DNA from: Posidonia oceanica
Lineage: Eukaryota > Streptophyta > Magnoliopsida > Alismatales > Posidoniaceae
Direction of reading: 5' to 3'
NCBI GenBank assembly: GCA_037176725.1
Contig: JAZBRS010000013.1
Coordinates: forward strand, 6,699,001-6,763,000
Length of the DNA stretch: 64,000 nucleotides
Of this stretch, positions 44,101-54,901 are shown one piece after another. How positions within the stretch are numbered: the first letter of the stretch is position 1; every line of letters begins with the position of its first letter. Both the position numbers and the translations under genes were made by a program. The notes beneath the pieces are model-generated. The model had not been told where the DNA came from. It made no database searches and worked only from the letters and a program-made list of their open reading frames with translations.

Positions 44101-44239
44101 CCGGTCGGGTATCCACCACTCTCGGTCCGTCTCCAGGGGTCCGTCAGGCGTTTCTATTCGGCAGTCACCTCATCCTCCTACCGCTCCTTCTCTGGCTCCT
44201 GCTTCAGCTCCCGAGAGTGAGGGAGAGAGTGCTCCTTAG
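41138..44239 (+). pseudogene. Antisense PMD-type gene 2 of the Tat element, eight exons
   Basis: Exons inferred from in-phase GT-AG junctions: 41138-41845, 41922-42569, 42642-42815, 42892-43377, 43454-43549, 43615-43677, 43743-43912 and 43993-44239. They give about 863 codons with no frameshift. Introns are 64-80 nt. The first exon is Ala/Gly/Val/Glu-rich. Exons 2-4 carry a PMD-like domain (FPLRSMFLEAVAERWNF, LSLEDMVRLTSLWVTGRPV, LERMGEYACGAASLAHLYS, WVWDHFAFLRP). Exons 4-7 are coiled coil, and the C-terminus is Ser/Pro-rich. Four in-frame stops (41789, 42231, 43138, 43669) all fit CAG-to-TAG or CGA-to-TGA changes. The domain-plus-coiled-coil layout is like MAIN/PP7L-family cargo in plant transposons. 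Exons were called by eye. Confidence 0.76.
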
Positions 44240-44733
44240 CTTCTGTACTTCAGGGGTATGCCCCGGTGATCTTGTAAAACGATTGTATATTTTGAAATGA
44301 TATAGATTTCTGCACACTTAGCAAACTTGTCAAATACTTCTTTTAAACTACCTTTCTCAAAGCTAAAATGAGCTTAAGCGACCAATATGGTAAAATAATG
44401 ACCCTTAACCCAAGTTAACTTGAAACCAGCGTACTCAAGTGAAATAGTATGTAAATGACATAGCTGTAAGGAAAGATTTCACCTGGAAGCTTAAAAATTG
44501 AATTTTGAAGTTGTCAATGCCTTAATGAGCCGTTTACTTGATGAAACGAGCAACCAGAGATTCCGACTGGCCCGGATGTCCAAAAAAAAAAAGAAAAAAA
44601 ATATGAAACCCACGCTCACACGTGTATTTCAACTTAGTTAAACCTCTGGGACGGGTAAAACAAGCTCAAGCAACTCAATCACGGATTAAGGGGCAATCCA
44701 ACCAAGTTCAGTAACTTAAGTCACTGATAAAAC

Positions 44734-44865
44734 GTTATACGTCTCAACTGGTGCGGCCAACGTTATCCGCTTCAATTTCTACGTCCAACGCCGGGCAGCT
44801 GCTCTAAACGTTATACGCTTCAAATCTCGCGGCTAACGTTGGACGCTCTCTATCCCACGTACAAT
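44734..44865. repeat. Four dyad modules upstream of antisense gene 3
   Basis: 28-bp units at 44734-44761, 44762-44789, 44810-44837 and 44838-44865, with GTTATACGC, GTTATCCGC and GTTGGACGC left arms. They end 112 bp before the TATA box. Confidence 0.82.
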
Positions 44866-44976
44866 GAAGCGAGCCTAGAATCCTTTCTTTCCTTTCCTGT
44901 TCTTGGCTAATCTTTCGGAATGCTGCGAAATTTTCTCAATGCCCACGTCACTGATTTCCGACGGCCCTCCTGTGCT

Positions 44977-44984
44977 TATAAAAG
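44977..44984 (+). promoter_or_regulatory. Probable TATA box of antisense gene 3
   Basis: TATAAAAG lies about 100 bp upstream of the ATG at 45081, followed by a pyrimidine-rich leader. The position suits a class II promoter on the strand opposite to gag-pol. Confidence 0.62.
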
Positions 44985-45080
44985 CCTGGCCACCCCTTGG
45001 ATTTTCATGCACACTTGCCCCTTTCCTCCCTACTGATTTCTTCTTGATTTGTGCTTCTTCCTTTCCTTTCTTTTGCTTTC

Positions 45081-46426
45081 ATGGCTTCTACTTCAGTTCC
45101 CAATGTTTTCATGCACAACAAGAAGGGTGTTGCAAGACCCCTGGAAGAGATTGAAGGGCATATGATGTCCCTTATCAAAACGGGGAAGGTATGATCTTCT
45201 TCATTGGTCCTTTCACTCTCCTTTGCTCCTAATGCTTTCGAATTTCTTTGCAGGAAATCCTCAACTTTACCAAAACACCCTGCTTTGATAATGACTTCCC
45301 CTACTACTCTACTTGGGTGAAGGACTTTGTGCTTTGGGCTCAGGAAAGGAGGTCTATTTTGGCCCGTACCCGCTTTGATGGACTTTTGGATTTATTGGGC
45401 ACAAACTTGGACTGGTCTCTGCTTCATGCCTCATGCACTTTCTGGAATCCTGAGACTCACACTTTCTTCTTTGGAGGTTGTGAGGTGGCAATCCTAGTAG
45501 AGGATGTTCATGGCCTGCTTGGTGTGACTCAGATTGGAGCTGCCCAGCCAGATATTGACTTCCCGTTGCCCTACGGAACAGCAAACATGCAGACATTCGT
45601 AGACCGTATCTTCACCATTCCGCCTACCTTCCCAGTGATTAGAGGTCGTAGGCTTAACTTGGCACATCTGTACTTCAGCTTCCGTCGGATTGAGGACTCT
45701 GCCTCTCAGGATCAGCAGCTGGTGTGTCTGCATTTATTAATTGGAGGCCTCACCTTATTTGTCACCAAGGACTTCTCTTTGGATGTCTATCACACTGAGT
45801 TCTTGATAGGCCTTACTAAGCACTTCTAGCGTTCTCCTTCAGTTGCCATTCTTGCTGCTACATATCTTGGTCTGATCAGCGTTTTCACCGGAGGGGATTT
45901 TGTAGGCTCTCCTTTCCTTCTTTTCAAGTGGCTGCAGGTCCATTTCCCGAGGCTTGGGCTTGTGAAGACAGATTTGATCGAGGAAAGGGTTTCCTCCTTG
46001 TCCCCTGCCCCTATTGACATCTCCGTGCCTTCCACATCCCTTCATCATAAGCACCAGGTGCGAGGTTCTTTAGTTGAGTTGGAGTTGATAGGACCCACCC
46101 ACTTTGTGGTGTACAACTCCCATTGCTGCTTTGAGATGGTGGGGCAAAAGAAAGGGGTGCCACCTCGGCTGAGCTTTATTCCTCACATTCGAGTTCGGGA
46201 GCGCAGTCTTCGCTTTGATGTAGTAATGGTGTACTACATTCGGGCTCTTTGGTCGTCTTTGGACCGCCATGATGATTCAGAGGGGCCATCAGTTGCTCCC
46301 TCGACTTGCTGCCTACCACAGGAGGATGCGCACTGGAGGTGGTATTCAAAGCTGCTGCCCAAACCCAAGGAGTGGGTTGAAGCGACGGGCGTGCTGTGCA
46401 GGAAAAGGAAGAAGATGATTAGATAG
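45081..46426 (+). pseudogene. Antisense PMD-type gene 3 of the Tat element
   Basis: Exon 1 (45081-45188, 36 codons, MASTSVPNVFMHNKKG start) joins exon 2 (45254-46426) across a 65-nt GT-AG intron, in phase. The frame is about 426 codons with one stop, TAG at 45827-45829, likely from CAG. Exon 2 carries LDWSLLHASCTFWNPETHTF then FFGGCEVAILVEDVHGLLGV, the clearest plant mobile domain signature in the window. It continues through RRLNLAHLYFSF and LHLLIGGLTLFV. The C-terminus is basic (RKRKKMIR). It has its own TATA box and upstream dyad cluster. Apart from one nonsense codon it is the best-preserved gene here. PMD proteins are linked to silencing control in plants; a role for this copy is inference. 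Confidence 0.82.
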
Positions 46427-48099
46427 GCAATTATTGTAGTCTTTTATTTTTGGGGACCATGTATCTCTTCAAGGGAATAAATATATCTTTCATTTTTTTT
46501 CATCCCTGTTCATGTGTTTTGGATTGTTCTGAGTTTAGAAATACTTCCTGGTGGCTTTGATATTTGATCAAGGGCCCTCTGTCTGAATTCTACAGTTTAT
46601 GTCACAGTTAAAACGTAAGACGCTCAAATTGGCACTTATAACGTAAGATGCATGATATCAGGCGTCCAATATCCCCCTTTTGGTCGTTATACGCTTCAGA
46701 TAGTGCGTCCAACGTTGGACTCTACTATTTTTTCGTTTAACACCCCCGAACTGCTCTCCTACACAACCTCAGCAAATTTGTTAATCCATCTAGGGGTATT
46801 ATTGCCCCTAGTCCAAAGTGACTTCTGGAAACTCAGAAACATCCTTAATACTGTGAAATCAAAACGGTTACAGAACACTTGGTAATAACCTATATATAAT
46901 GCATACTTTAAGCAAACCTATTGGCATGAATGGGAAAAAAGAAGTCTTAATGCAATGGAGAAGTTAAGGGAAATTTAGGTTTTGAATAACAAGTATTCGC
47001 CTCAGCTTTGTTGTCTAAAGATGATATGCCAGACGAGGGACTGTCTCTTCTCGAGATCCCAGTCTTAGCTCGTAGGCGAATACCAAGTGACCGTCCTGAA
47101 TAGGAGGGGTCAAGTACGATGCGGAGTCGTAAAATGTCCTAAATTTTTTGCATCACTGGCCTTACTTGTTATCAGTTTTATGAGGTGATGTTCGTTGGGT
47201 AGATTTTACCCTACTCATTATTTTTGGATTTTTGGTTTTATCATTTTTTTGAATTTTTATTTTATCATTTTTTTGGATTTCTGACTTTATCATTTTTTTG
47301 GATTTTTGACTTTATCATTTTTTTGGATTTTTTATTTTTATGGGAGACAAAGAATCCTCCGGGAAGTTGGGAAACTGGGGACCTCATGGTTGGAAAACCT
47401 TGACAGTTTGGTCTCTTGTGCATCTTAGAGTCAGAAAATACCTCGGGCTTGCTTTGGTACCTAACTGCCCCTAGACCTAGGCCTCTGCCCCTTGCCTCTA
47501 ATGTGTACGGTGCGGGACGTGAGTGGAAGGAAAGTTCATGTCCTACCTTAAGATGTTGGCTGAAGATTTGAAGCCTAAACCCCTCCCAGTTCAAGGTTGA
47601 TTCCTACCGCACTTAGTATTCCCCAGCTTTTCAGTTTTGACTCTTGGACAGCTTCTTTGCTGCCTTCTTTTCCATTCTCTTTCTTTTCTTGCATATGGAC
47701 AGCTTCTTTGCTGCCTTCTTTTCTGACCCTTTTTGCTTTCCTTTCTAGGTACTTTGGCAAGTAGGCTCACCCCTTCTGAGTGCTCGGTCAATGGATACTC
47801 GTTCCTTGACGAACCGAGACACTCTTTTATTTGGTACGCTCCCCTCTGCGCTTCTAGGTTTTGGCCTTAGACGCCTACCCGATTTGTACTAGGGTAACGT
47901 GTCTGACTCGAGGGATGTGTGTGAACTTGTTATTCATGAACTAGGAGAGGGCTTCTTATGATTTGCCTCTATCTCAGTGTGGGACCATTTCCTTTCCTTC
48001 TCCTACGAAGTGTTTGTGGGGTGAGGCTAAGACATGATTCTTAGGCTTCAACAGCAGTAGGTCCTTAAGCACGGGTAGTCTAATGGCTCAATGTGCATG
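46427..48099. other. Spacer between antisense gene 3 and integrase
   Basis: Dyad modules at 46615-46642, 46643-46670 and 46686-46713 (GTAAGACGC and GTTATACGC arms). A 25-bp T-rich tandem repeat (TTTATCATTTTTTTGGATTT) spans 47236-47335, four copies. A 27-bp word, GGACAGCTTCTTTGCTGCCT and following bases, is duplicated at 47647 and 47698. No gene is seen. Convergent transcripts from the two strands should end here. Confidence 0.65.
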
Positions 48100-49200
48100 T
48101 CAAGGGTAGTACCTCTTGAGGTGCAGTGCATTCCAGGGATATTCAAGCCTAGTGCCATCCTCTCTAGCCAAACAATAGGCATTGCCTGAATATGCCTCAA
48201 CTAACAAGTATGGTCCTTCCCAATTCGGTCTCAGTTTTCCATGCTTGCGAGGAAGGATTTCTTTAAGCACCCATTCACCAACATTAAATTTACGTTCAAT
48301 TACTTTCCTCTTATATGCTCTTGCGAGTCGTTCTTGGTAGAGGCGTGCATGCTCAGCTGCTTGCAACCGCTTCTGATCTAGCAAATCCAACTGTAGACTT
48401 AATAATTGCCTCTTATCCTCGGCAGTTATCTCATCGTCATGTTGTACCCTAGATGAGGGGACCATGACCTCGAATGGGACTATCGTCTCCGTACCATAAG
48501 TAAGCGCAAACGGGGTTTGGCCCGTAGGCATTCTTATGGAGGTTCGATAGGCCCACAAGGTATCAATTAGCTTATCTGTCCAGTCATGTCCCTTGGTTCC
48601 TCCTACCGTTTTCTCAAGGATTCGGATTAACGTTTTATTAGTAGCTTCAACTTGCCCATTACCCTGGGGGTAATATGGCGACGAATGATGCAATTCAATC
48701 TTAAACTTCTTACAGAGCTTTTTGAAGTCTTGGGATACGAAGATTGCGTCATTGTCTGCTACTAATTTCTTTAGGATCCCGAACCTTGAGAGGATATTTT
48801 TCCGCATGAACTTGCAAAGATTTGAAGCTTTGATTTCAGTGAACGCTTCTGCTTCAGCCCATTTGGTGAAATACTTAGTAGCTGTGAGGATGAACCTATT
48901 CTCCTTTTCGGTGTCGAATGGTCCCACGACATCAAATGCCCACATAGAGAAGGGCCACACCGTTTGAGTCGGATTCAACTTTAAAGCTGGTGCATGTATT
49001 CTGTCTGCATGGATCTGGCACTGCCTGCACCTTCTCACCTTGTTTGCGCAATCTGCCTCCATTGTGGGCTAGTAGTACCCTCTGCGCAGTATCATTTTTG
49101 CCATGAATTGAGAGCTGATGTGTCCTCCACATATGCCTTCATGCACTTCTCCGATGATGACTCCAACCTCCTCATAAGTGACACAACGTAGCTCTATTCT
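48100..49200 (-). pseudogene. Tat element integrase
   Basis: N-terminal HHCC zinc-binding part near 49150-48995 (VHEGICGGH, then CRQCQIH). Catalytic core with MWAFDVVGPF (first Asp), LVADND (second Asp) and PQGNGQVEATNK (Glu). The C-terminal part has FNVGEWVLKEILPRKHGKL and ends LEYPWNALHLKRYYP. The N-terminal part is separated by a TAG at 49069-49071, where relatives read GYYWPTM, so Trp became stop. The second Asp motif reads ADNDAIF rather than DNGTQF. It would insert element cDNA. Frame is otherwise open over 320 codons. Confidence 0.92.
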
Positions 49201-51781
49201 GCTGAAAGAACTTTTGAAAAGGACCCCAGCACTTATTAAGTATCTTGTGGCCATCCTCCGAACTGCCTCTTTGTCTTGTGAAGTTGCGTAGTCGAGGAAG
49301 ATCCCGTCCTGAATGTAGTTCTGGATGTCGAAGAACCATGGGTTCCCATCATCCTCTATGTTGTAGCAAACTTCAAACGTGCCTACCTTTGATTCTCCAG
49401 CTTTCTGTCTAAGCTCCACGGCCCATGGCTCGGTTGAGTCAATGGCAGGTATCCCGTGTTGCTGTACCATTATTGTTTGCTCTCGGATATTGATGGGGAA
49501 CTCAATTGAGGAAGCCAGCGAAGCAAGAGCATCTGCTAGTAGGTTATGACTCCGGAGGGTATGGACATACACCACTTGCTGAAACCGCACCAATAGGAGG
49601 CGAGCAATGCCTTTGTATTCTTCTAGCCTTGGATTGAGGGTTCTATACTTGTTCAGAATTTGTCTTAGAACCAATTGGGAGTCTCCAATGAGTTTCAACT
49701 GCTTTCCCCTAGCTCCAGTGCTAGGCGTAATCCGAGGATCAAGGCCTCGTATTCTGCAACATTGTTGGTATTTGCGGCGAAGTTTAGCTGTACAGCTCAA
49801 GGAATGAGAACTCCTTCTGAAGTGAGAAGTGCTACTCCGATACCTGCCCCTTGTCTGTTGAGTGCTCCATCAAAGTAGAGAGTCCATTGTCGAGTGGGAG
49901 ACTCGGTGGCCTGTATTTCCAATATTTCCTCATTGGGGAAGTCTGTTCGGACTGGTTGATAATCCTCTGTTGGTAATTTTGCCAGGTGATCTGCAATGAC
50001 TTGCCCCTTGACCACTTTCTAGGACACAGATTGCAAGTCAAATTTAGTGAGGAGGAGTTGCCACCTTGCTAATCTTCCAGAGAGGGCTGCCTTTTCGAAC
50101 ATATATTTGATTGGGTCCATCTTAGCGATGTAACAAACTTTATGAGCTAGGAAGTAGTGTCTCAGCTTTTGAGATGCCCATACCAAGCCCAAGCAGTGCT
50201 TTTCTATGGCCATATACTTCTCTTCATAACCCAGGAAGGTTCTACTCAAGTAGTAGATGGCTTTTTCCTTCTTTCCATCCTCATCATGTTGAGCTAGCAC
50301 TACCCCTATTGATGATGCTGTGACTGCCACATAGAGTAGCAAAAGCTTCCCTGACATGAGTGCTGACAAGACTGGGAGGTTCATGAGGTATGCTTTGAGT
50401 TCATCAAAAGCTTTCTGGCATTTCTTATCCTAGGTAAATTCCCTTCCTCCTTTCAATAACTCATAAAACGGCTTACATCGATCTGCATGCTGTGAGATGA
50501 ATCTCCTAATGAATTGTAAGCGGTCGATAAGTCCCCTGAGTTCTTTGATGTTTCGGGGCGGAGGCATCTGTGCTATTGCTCTAGCCTTCTGTGGGTCCAC
50601 TTCGATTCCTCTTTTGCTGATGATGAAGCCCAGTAGCTTCCTGGCAGTTACCCAAAACACGCATTTCTTTGGGTTCATTTTTAGCTGATATTGCCTTGCC
50701 CTACTCAATACTCTTCTTAGCGCCTCAAAGTGTGCCTTCCTTGTTCTTGATTTGACCAAGATATCGTCAACATACACTTACATGCAATCGTGCATCATGT
50801 CGTGGAAGATGGCCATCATTACTCTCTGATATGTTGCGCCGGCGTTCTTGAGACCGAATGGCATGACTACATAGCAGTATGTCCCCCATGGTGTGATGAA
50901 TGACGTCTTCTCTTGGTCCTCCTCCGCTAGCTTAATCTGATTGTAACCGGAGAAACCATCCATGAAAGATAGCATCTCAAATCCAGCTGTATTGTCCACT
51001 AGGAAGTCAATATGTGGCAAAGGGAAGTCATCTTTGGGACAGGCGACGTTGAGGTTGTGATAATCAATGCAAATCCGAACCTTCCCATCCTTTTTGGCCA
51101 CTAGTATTATATTTGAGACTCAACTGGGGTACACAACCACCCTGATGAACTTCGTTTTATGGAGTTTGTCAATTTCTTCCTTAACTTTGAGGGCGAGTTC
51201 CGGCCTTAGTCGCTTAACTTCTGCTTGACGGATTTGGTTCCAGAGTTTAGTGGAAGCAGGTATTCCACTAGGACTAATTGTAGACCAGGCATATCCTCGT
51301 ACTTGAAGGCCAGCACATCCACAAATTCTTTTAAGATTTGGACCATTTCCTCCCGCTCTTTTGGGCTCAAGCTTGCACTTATGAGTATTGGTTTTGGCTC
51401 TTCGATGGTTCCCAGATTGACCTCCACGGTCTCTTCTTCAGCTGCCTTGGTTTGCTCATCATACTTGTCCATGAGGTGCTTAAGGAGGTCTGAGTCGGCC
51501 TCTTGATCTTCTTCCTCATCACTGCAGTTAACCAGCTCATATGCCTCCATTCCTACACACTTCCCAAACCGGTCAAATTCTTCTACTAGGAAAACCATGT
51601 TAGCAGTAGCCAGCTCCTGAGGCAATGCCTCTGTATATTGACACACACGCACAGTTTTGGAAGCGGTGGTCGAAGTTGACCGCGAGTTGCTAGAACTAAC
51701 ATGGTGATCCTCTCCCTTATTGAAAACAGAAAGTAAATTACTTTTATTCCTAGGAAATGAAAACAATGCAGAATTAAACAA
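49200..51781 (-). pseudogene. Tat element reverse transcriptase, RNase H and second RNase H
   Basis: RT from about 51330: DGKVRICIDYHNLN, DFPLPHIDFLVD, MLSFMDGFSGYNQI, VVMPFGLKNAGATYQR and catalytic VYVDD, with a TAA just before it at 50778. A first RNase H part follows (YYLSRTFLGYEEKYMAIEK, 50384-50019). The second, ancestral-type RNase H starts at WTLYFDGALNRQGAGIGVAL (near 49880) and continues to LIGDSQLV, the Tat-clade hallmark. TGG-to-stop changes lie at 51120 and 50430, and frameshifts near 51210 and 49800. The upstream part (51781-51340) is a spacer with acidic residues that links to protease. Confidence 0.9.
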
Positions 51782-51849
51782 AGTTTTATTTACAGCATCT
51801 AGGGGGATGCACCTAGAGTTACCTCAATCAGTAGAGGTAGGAGCCTTTC

Positions 51850-52279
51850 TAGGTGGGCTCGTCATGTCCGACATTCCCATTATCTTCGAGAAGCTCATTG
51901 TCGGCCCCTGGATCGGGGTCAACTTTAGGTCTTTGAGGCTGCAGGCCTTCAGAGAGATCAGCCGTGAGGCGGCGGACCCTGTCTACCATTCGTTGTGACT
52001 TGCATAGGGTTTGCCCCAGCCTTTGCTCCAAAGAGGAAGAGATGTCCGGAGTTGGAGGAGGCGGAGGCTTGGAAGCGGCAGTGCCGGAAGAAGAGGGAGA
52101 AGAAGAGAGAGGTGGCCAATCCGGAGGTTCGGGGGCCGGTGCGCCTAACAGTGGTGGTGGCGATGTTGCAGTCTGACCTTCGTGAGGGCCGACAACTGAT
52201 TTGATGGTGGCCTAGCTGCTCTGAAGATTGGGGAGACCGGTGGCGACAGCGGCTTGGGAGCCCACAGCGATGATTTTCT
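51850..52279 (-). other. Protease-to-RT linker region
   Basis: Low-complexity Pro/Arg/Ser-type codons with stops in all minus frames. It separates the protease from the RT-proximal frame. The GC-rich stretch near 52040-52160 gives long chance ORFs on both strands, which I leave out. Confidence 0.5.
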
Positions 52280-52690
52280 TCATGGCAGATGTTGCGACTC
52301 CTCCTCTTTCCGAAGGATTGCAATTTGTGGCTCGGGCATCTTGAATGTGCATAAAGTCCCTGGTCGATTAGCTGGAATGCTGACGATCGCTCCTTGGTAT
52401 TTGAATTTTAGCATTTGATGGACTGAAGATGCTACGACCTCGACCTCTGCTAGCCAAGACCTCCCTAGGATGAGTGGCTCCAGGACTCCCTCCTTCATAA
52501 TGATCACCGAAGTGATACTGATCAAAGGACCGACTGTGATTTCCATGGGTATTGTCCCTAGTGCCAATTTCTCTTTTTGATCAAACCCGGTACATATAAA
52601 GGGGGTTCTATCTAGCTCATCATCATTTAGCCCTAAGCTCTGGAGTGTGGAGAGAGAACTGAGGCTTTGGCTTGCTCCAGTGTCAACCAA
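52280..52690 (-). pseudogene. Tat element aspartic protease
   Basis: The retropepsin active site VDTGASQSL lies at the start of this frame, followed by the LILGRSWL flap-side motif near 52470. It continues the gag frame, with two stops between (52787 and about 52696), so a gag-pro polyprotein is likely in the ancestor. It would cleave the Gag-Pol polyprotein. Confidence 0.88.
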
Positions 52691-52786
52691 TACTCCTTAC
52701 AGCACATAGTCATTGATGCCCACTATGATGACAAGCGGCAGGGGCGGAAGCTCTAAATCTTTGAAGACTATATTTTCTCGTTCAAA

Positions 52787-54901
52787 TCACTGATTGACTT
52801 TTTGAACTTGGTTTTCTTCCTTCATATCCTCTTGTGGTCCCTCTACTACTGCTGTGAGGTTGAACTGGCTAAGGAGATCTTTCACTGTTAGCTCCTCATC
52901 TGCCTCGCTGTCCCAAATATCATCTGAGATTACTTCCCAATGCTCAGCTTGGCTGTCCCAGTTCGCTTCTAGTATAGCATGGTTGCTCCAGTCCTTTGAT
53001 GTTAGCGGATTAGGGAGTTGTTCGTCCTGAAATGCCATGACTTGGTGCTTGGGGAGAGGATCACTGTAGACCTGTTGAGACGTTCCCGTCTGCTTCCTCT
53101 GTTTGGCTCTTTTCACCTGGACATCCCATTCAAACACATCTGCCTCTACCATGTCATAGACTATGTCTCTGAAAGTCCAACAGTCATTGATGTTGTGACC
53201 ATGTACCCTATGGAACGGGCAGTATTTGTTCTGGTCACAATTTGACAATTCAGGCCTAGTTGGCGGGAGTTCAATTGCTTTTGCCTCCTCTAGCTCTATG
53301 AACATATCTACCAGTGTGACCGACAGAGGAGGGTAATGGTCTCTTCTAGCCCTTTTGCGTGGCAATAGATGTGGAGGGGGAACATTGTTATAACCGCCCT
53401 CGTTCCCAGTGTTGTTGGGGGGATTTCTATTGTTGGCCTGGCCATTTTGATTGCCCCTAGTCCATTGCTGCCAGGGAGCATTCCACATAGGGCAGATTTG
53501 TTGCTTTGAGGAAGGGTTATTTCATGCCTGCTGTTGCTGAGGAGGGCGGCTCCATGCTTGCTGTTGCTGAGGAGAAGGGTGACTCCATGTTGGCTATTGT
53601 GAAGCTAGTATAGCCCTTTGTTCGAATGGCCTAGGTGCGGAGCCTATCTTGTTGACGACTTCGGTCACGCCCTCTACTATCTGTGTTTTTCGACTCATCT
53701 TTGGCTCCTCCATGAATTCATGCAGATTTTCTTTAACGAAGGCCGCTACTTCATATAAGGCCGTTACATTAGGACAGTAAGCATTTACGAGCCCTTTCTT
53801 CATCGGTTCAGTAGTGTTTGCAATGAGGGTCTGGACCACCTATCTCTCCAGAATGGTCAGTCCTGATCTGGCCGCCATTTCCCGCCATCTGTTGGTGAAT
53901 GTCACCCAGCTTTTGCCTTGCTTCATGACCTCCTTGCTTAGGTTGTGGAAGGTTGGCTTCGGGTCTATCTTGTGCTGGTATTTTGTGAGGAAGCTCTCTC
54001 TAATTTTATGAAAGCTGCTGAGGTCTTCCTTGGAGAGAGTGAGAAACCAATCCATGGGCTCTCCTTCGAGTGAGTAGAAGAACCAGTGTACAATAAGCCC
54101 CAAATCATGGAAGTAGGGGGCTGACTCCATTTGGAACCGCACTAGGTGACTAAGCGGGTTAGTGGTTCCGTTGAACTTGGAAGTCTTCAGTTACTTGAAG
54201 CCCGGAGGTAACTTGAATGGGGGAAACCGGCTCATATCAAAGTTTGTTGGAGCCTGGGTATGTACCCCTAATGCGCTGAGCATTTTTCTCATCTCATCCA
54301 AATTTGCTATCCCGGTTGATGGGGTCGGGACATGTGAGTTGAAGGACTGATGGTTCTACTGCTGATGAAGGTAGTTGTTGCAAAAGTGTTGAGGTATGAC
54401 CTACTCGTATCGCGGGGGAGACGCCTGATAGTGGTGATGATCTGGCTGAGGCTGGTTGCCTATCATAGGTGGTTGGAGATGATGTCTTGGATAGACTCCT
54501 TCCTTGTACTCGCCATGTGGCATGTAATTTTGTTCCTGAATCATGGGGTTGGCCCTTGAGTTATAAGCTCCGTTGAGCGCTGTACCAAGACCTGGGTGGT
54601 TTGTGTCCGGCGGTGGGTTGCCATTTTATCCCTGGTATAGATCTTCAGGGGTATGGTCCGCAACTGGCCTTCGTTGTCCTTCACCGAGGTGGGGTGGCTG
54701 CTGGAGGTTGTTCTAACATGGCCCCATAGGGGTTGATGCCTCTTCGTTTGAGAACTGGTACATGGCTTTGTACTGGATCGAGTCTGGATCCAAGGCTTCT
54801 CCGGTGATCGGATGGTACATTGTGGGGTCCTCTCCTGAGGTACTTACTGAGTCTGACCTCTCTCTTTCTGGCTATTCAACTTCAAGGATTTGGTTCATCA
54901 T
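52787..54901 (-). pseudogene. Tat element gag
   Basis: One frame runs from an ATG at 54901 for about 700 codons without a frameshift but with roughly nine stops. The retrotransposon gag core is at 54142-53840 (EPMDWFLTLSKEDLSSF; FLTKYQHKIDPKPTF; GKSWVTFTNRWREMAAR). A Gln/Pro-rich stretch follows near 53570-53480, and a Tat-type zinc-binding motif, CPFHRVHGHNINDCW, near 53220-53180. The acidic tail (VISDDIWDSEADEEL) leads to protease. It would make the virus-like particle. Confidence 0.88.

Larger units (their letters stand above)
44240..45080. other. Spacer between antisense genes 2 and 3
   Basis: No ORF is supported. The spacer holds four dyad modules (44734-44865) and the TATA box of gene 3. 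An A-rich run near 44580 and short repeats of AACTT type are unremarkable. Confidence 0.6.
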
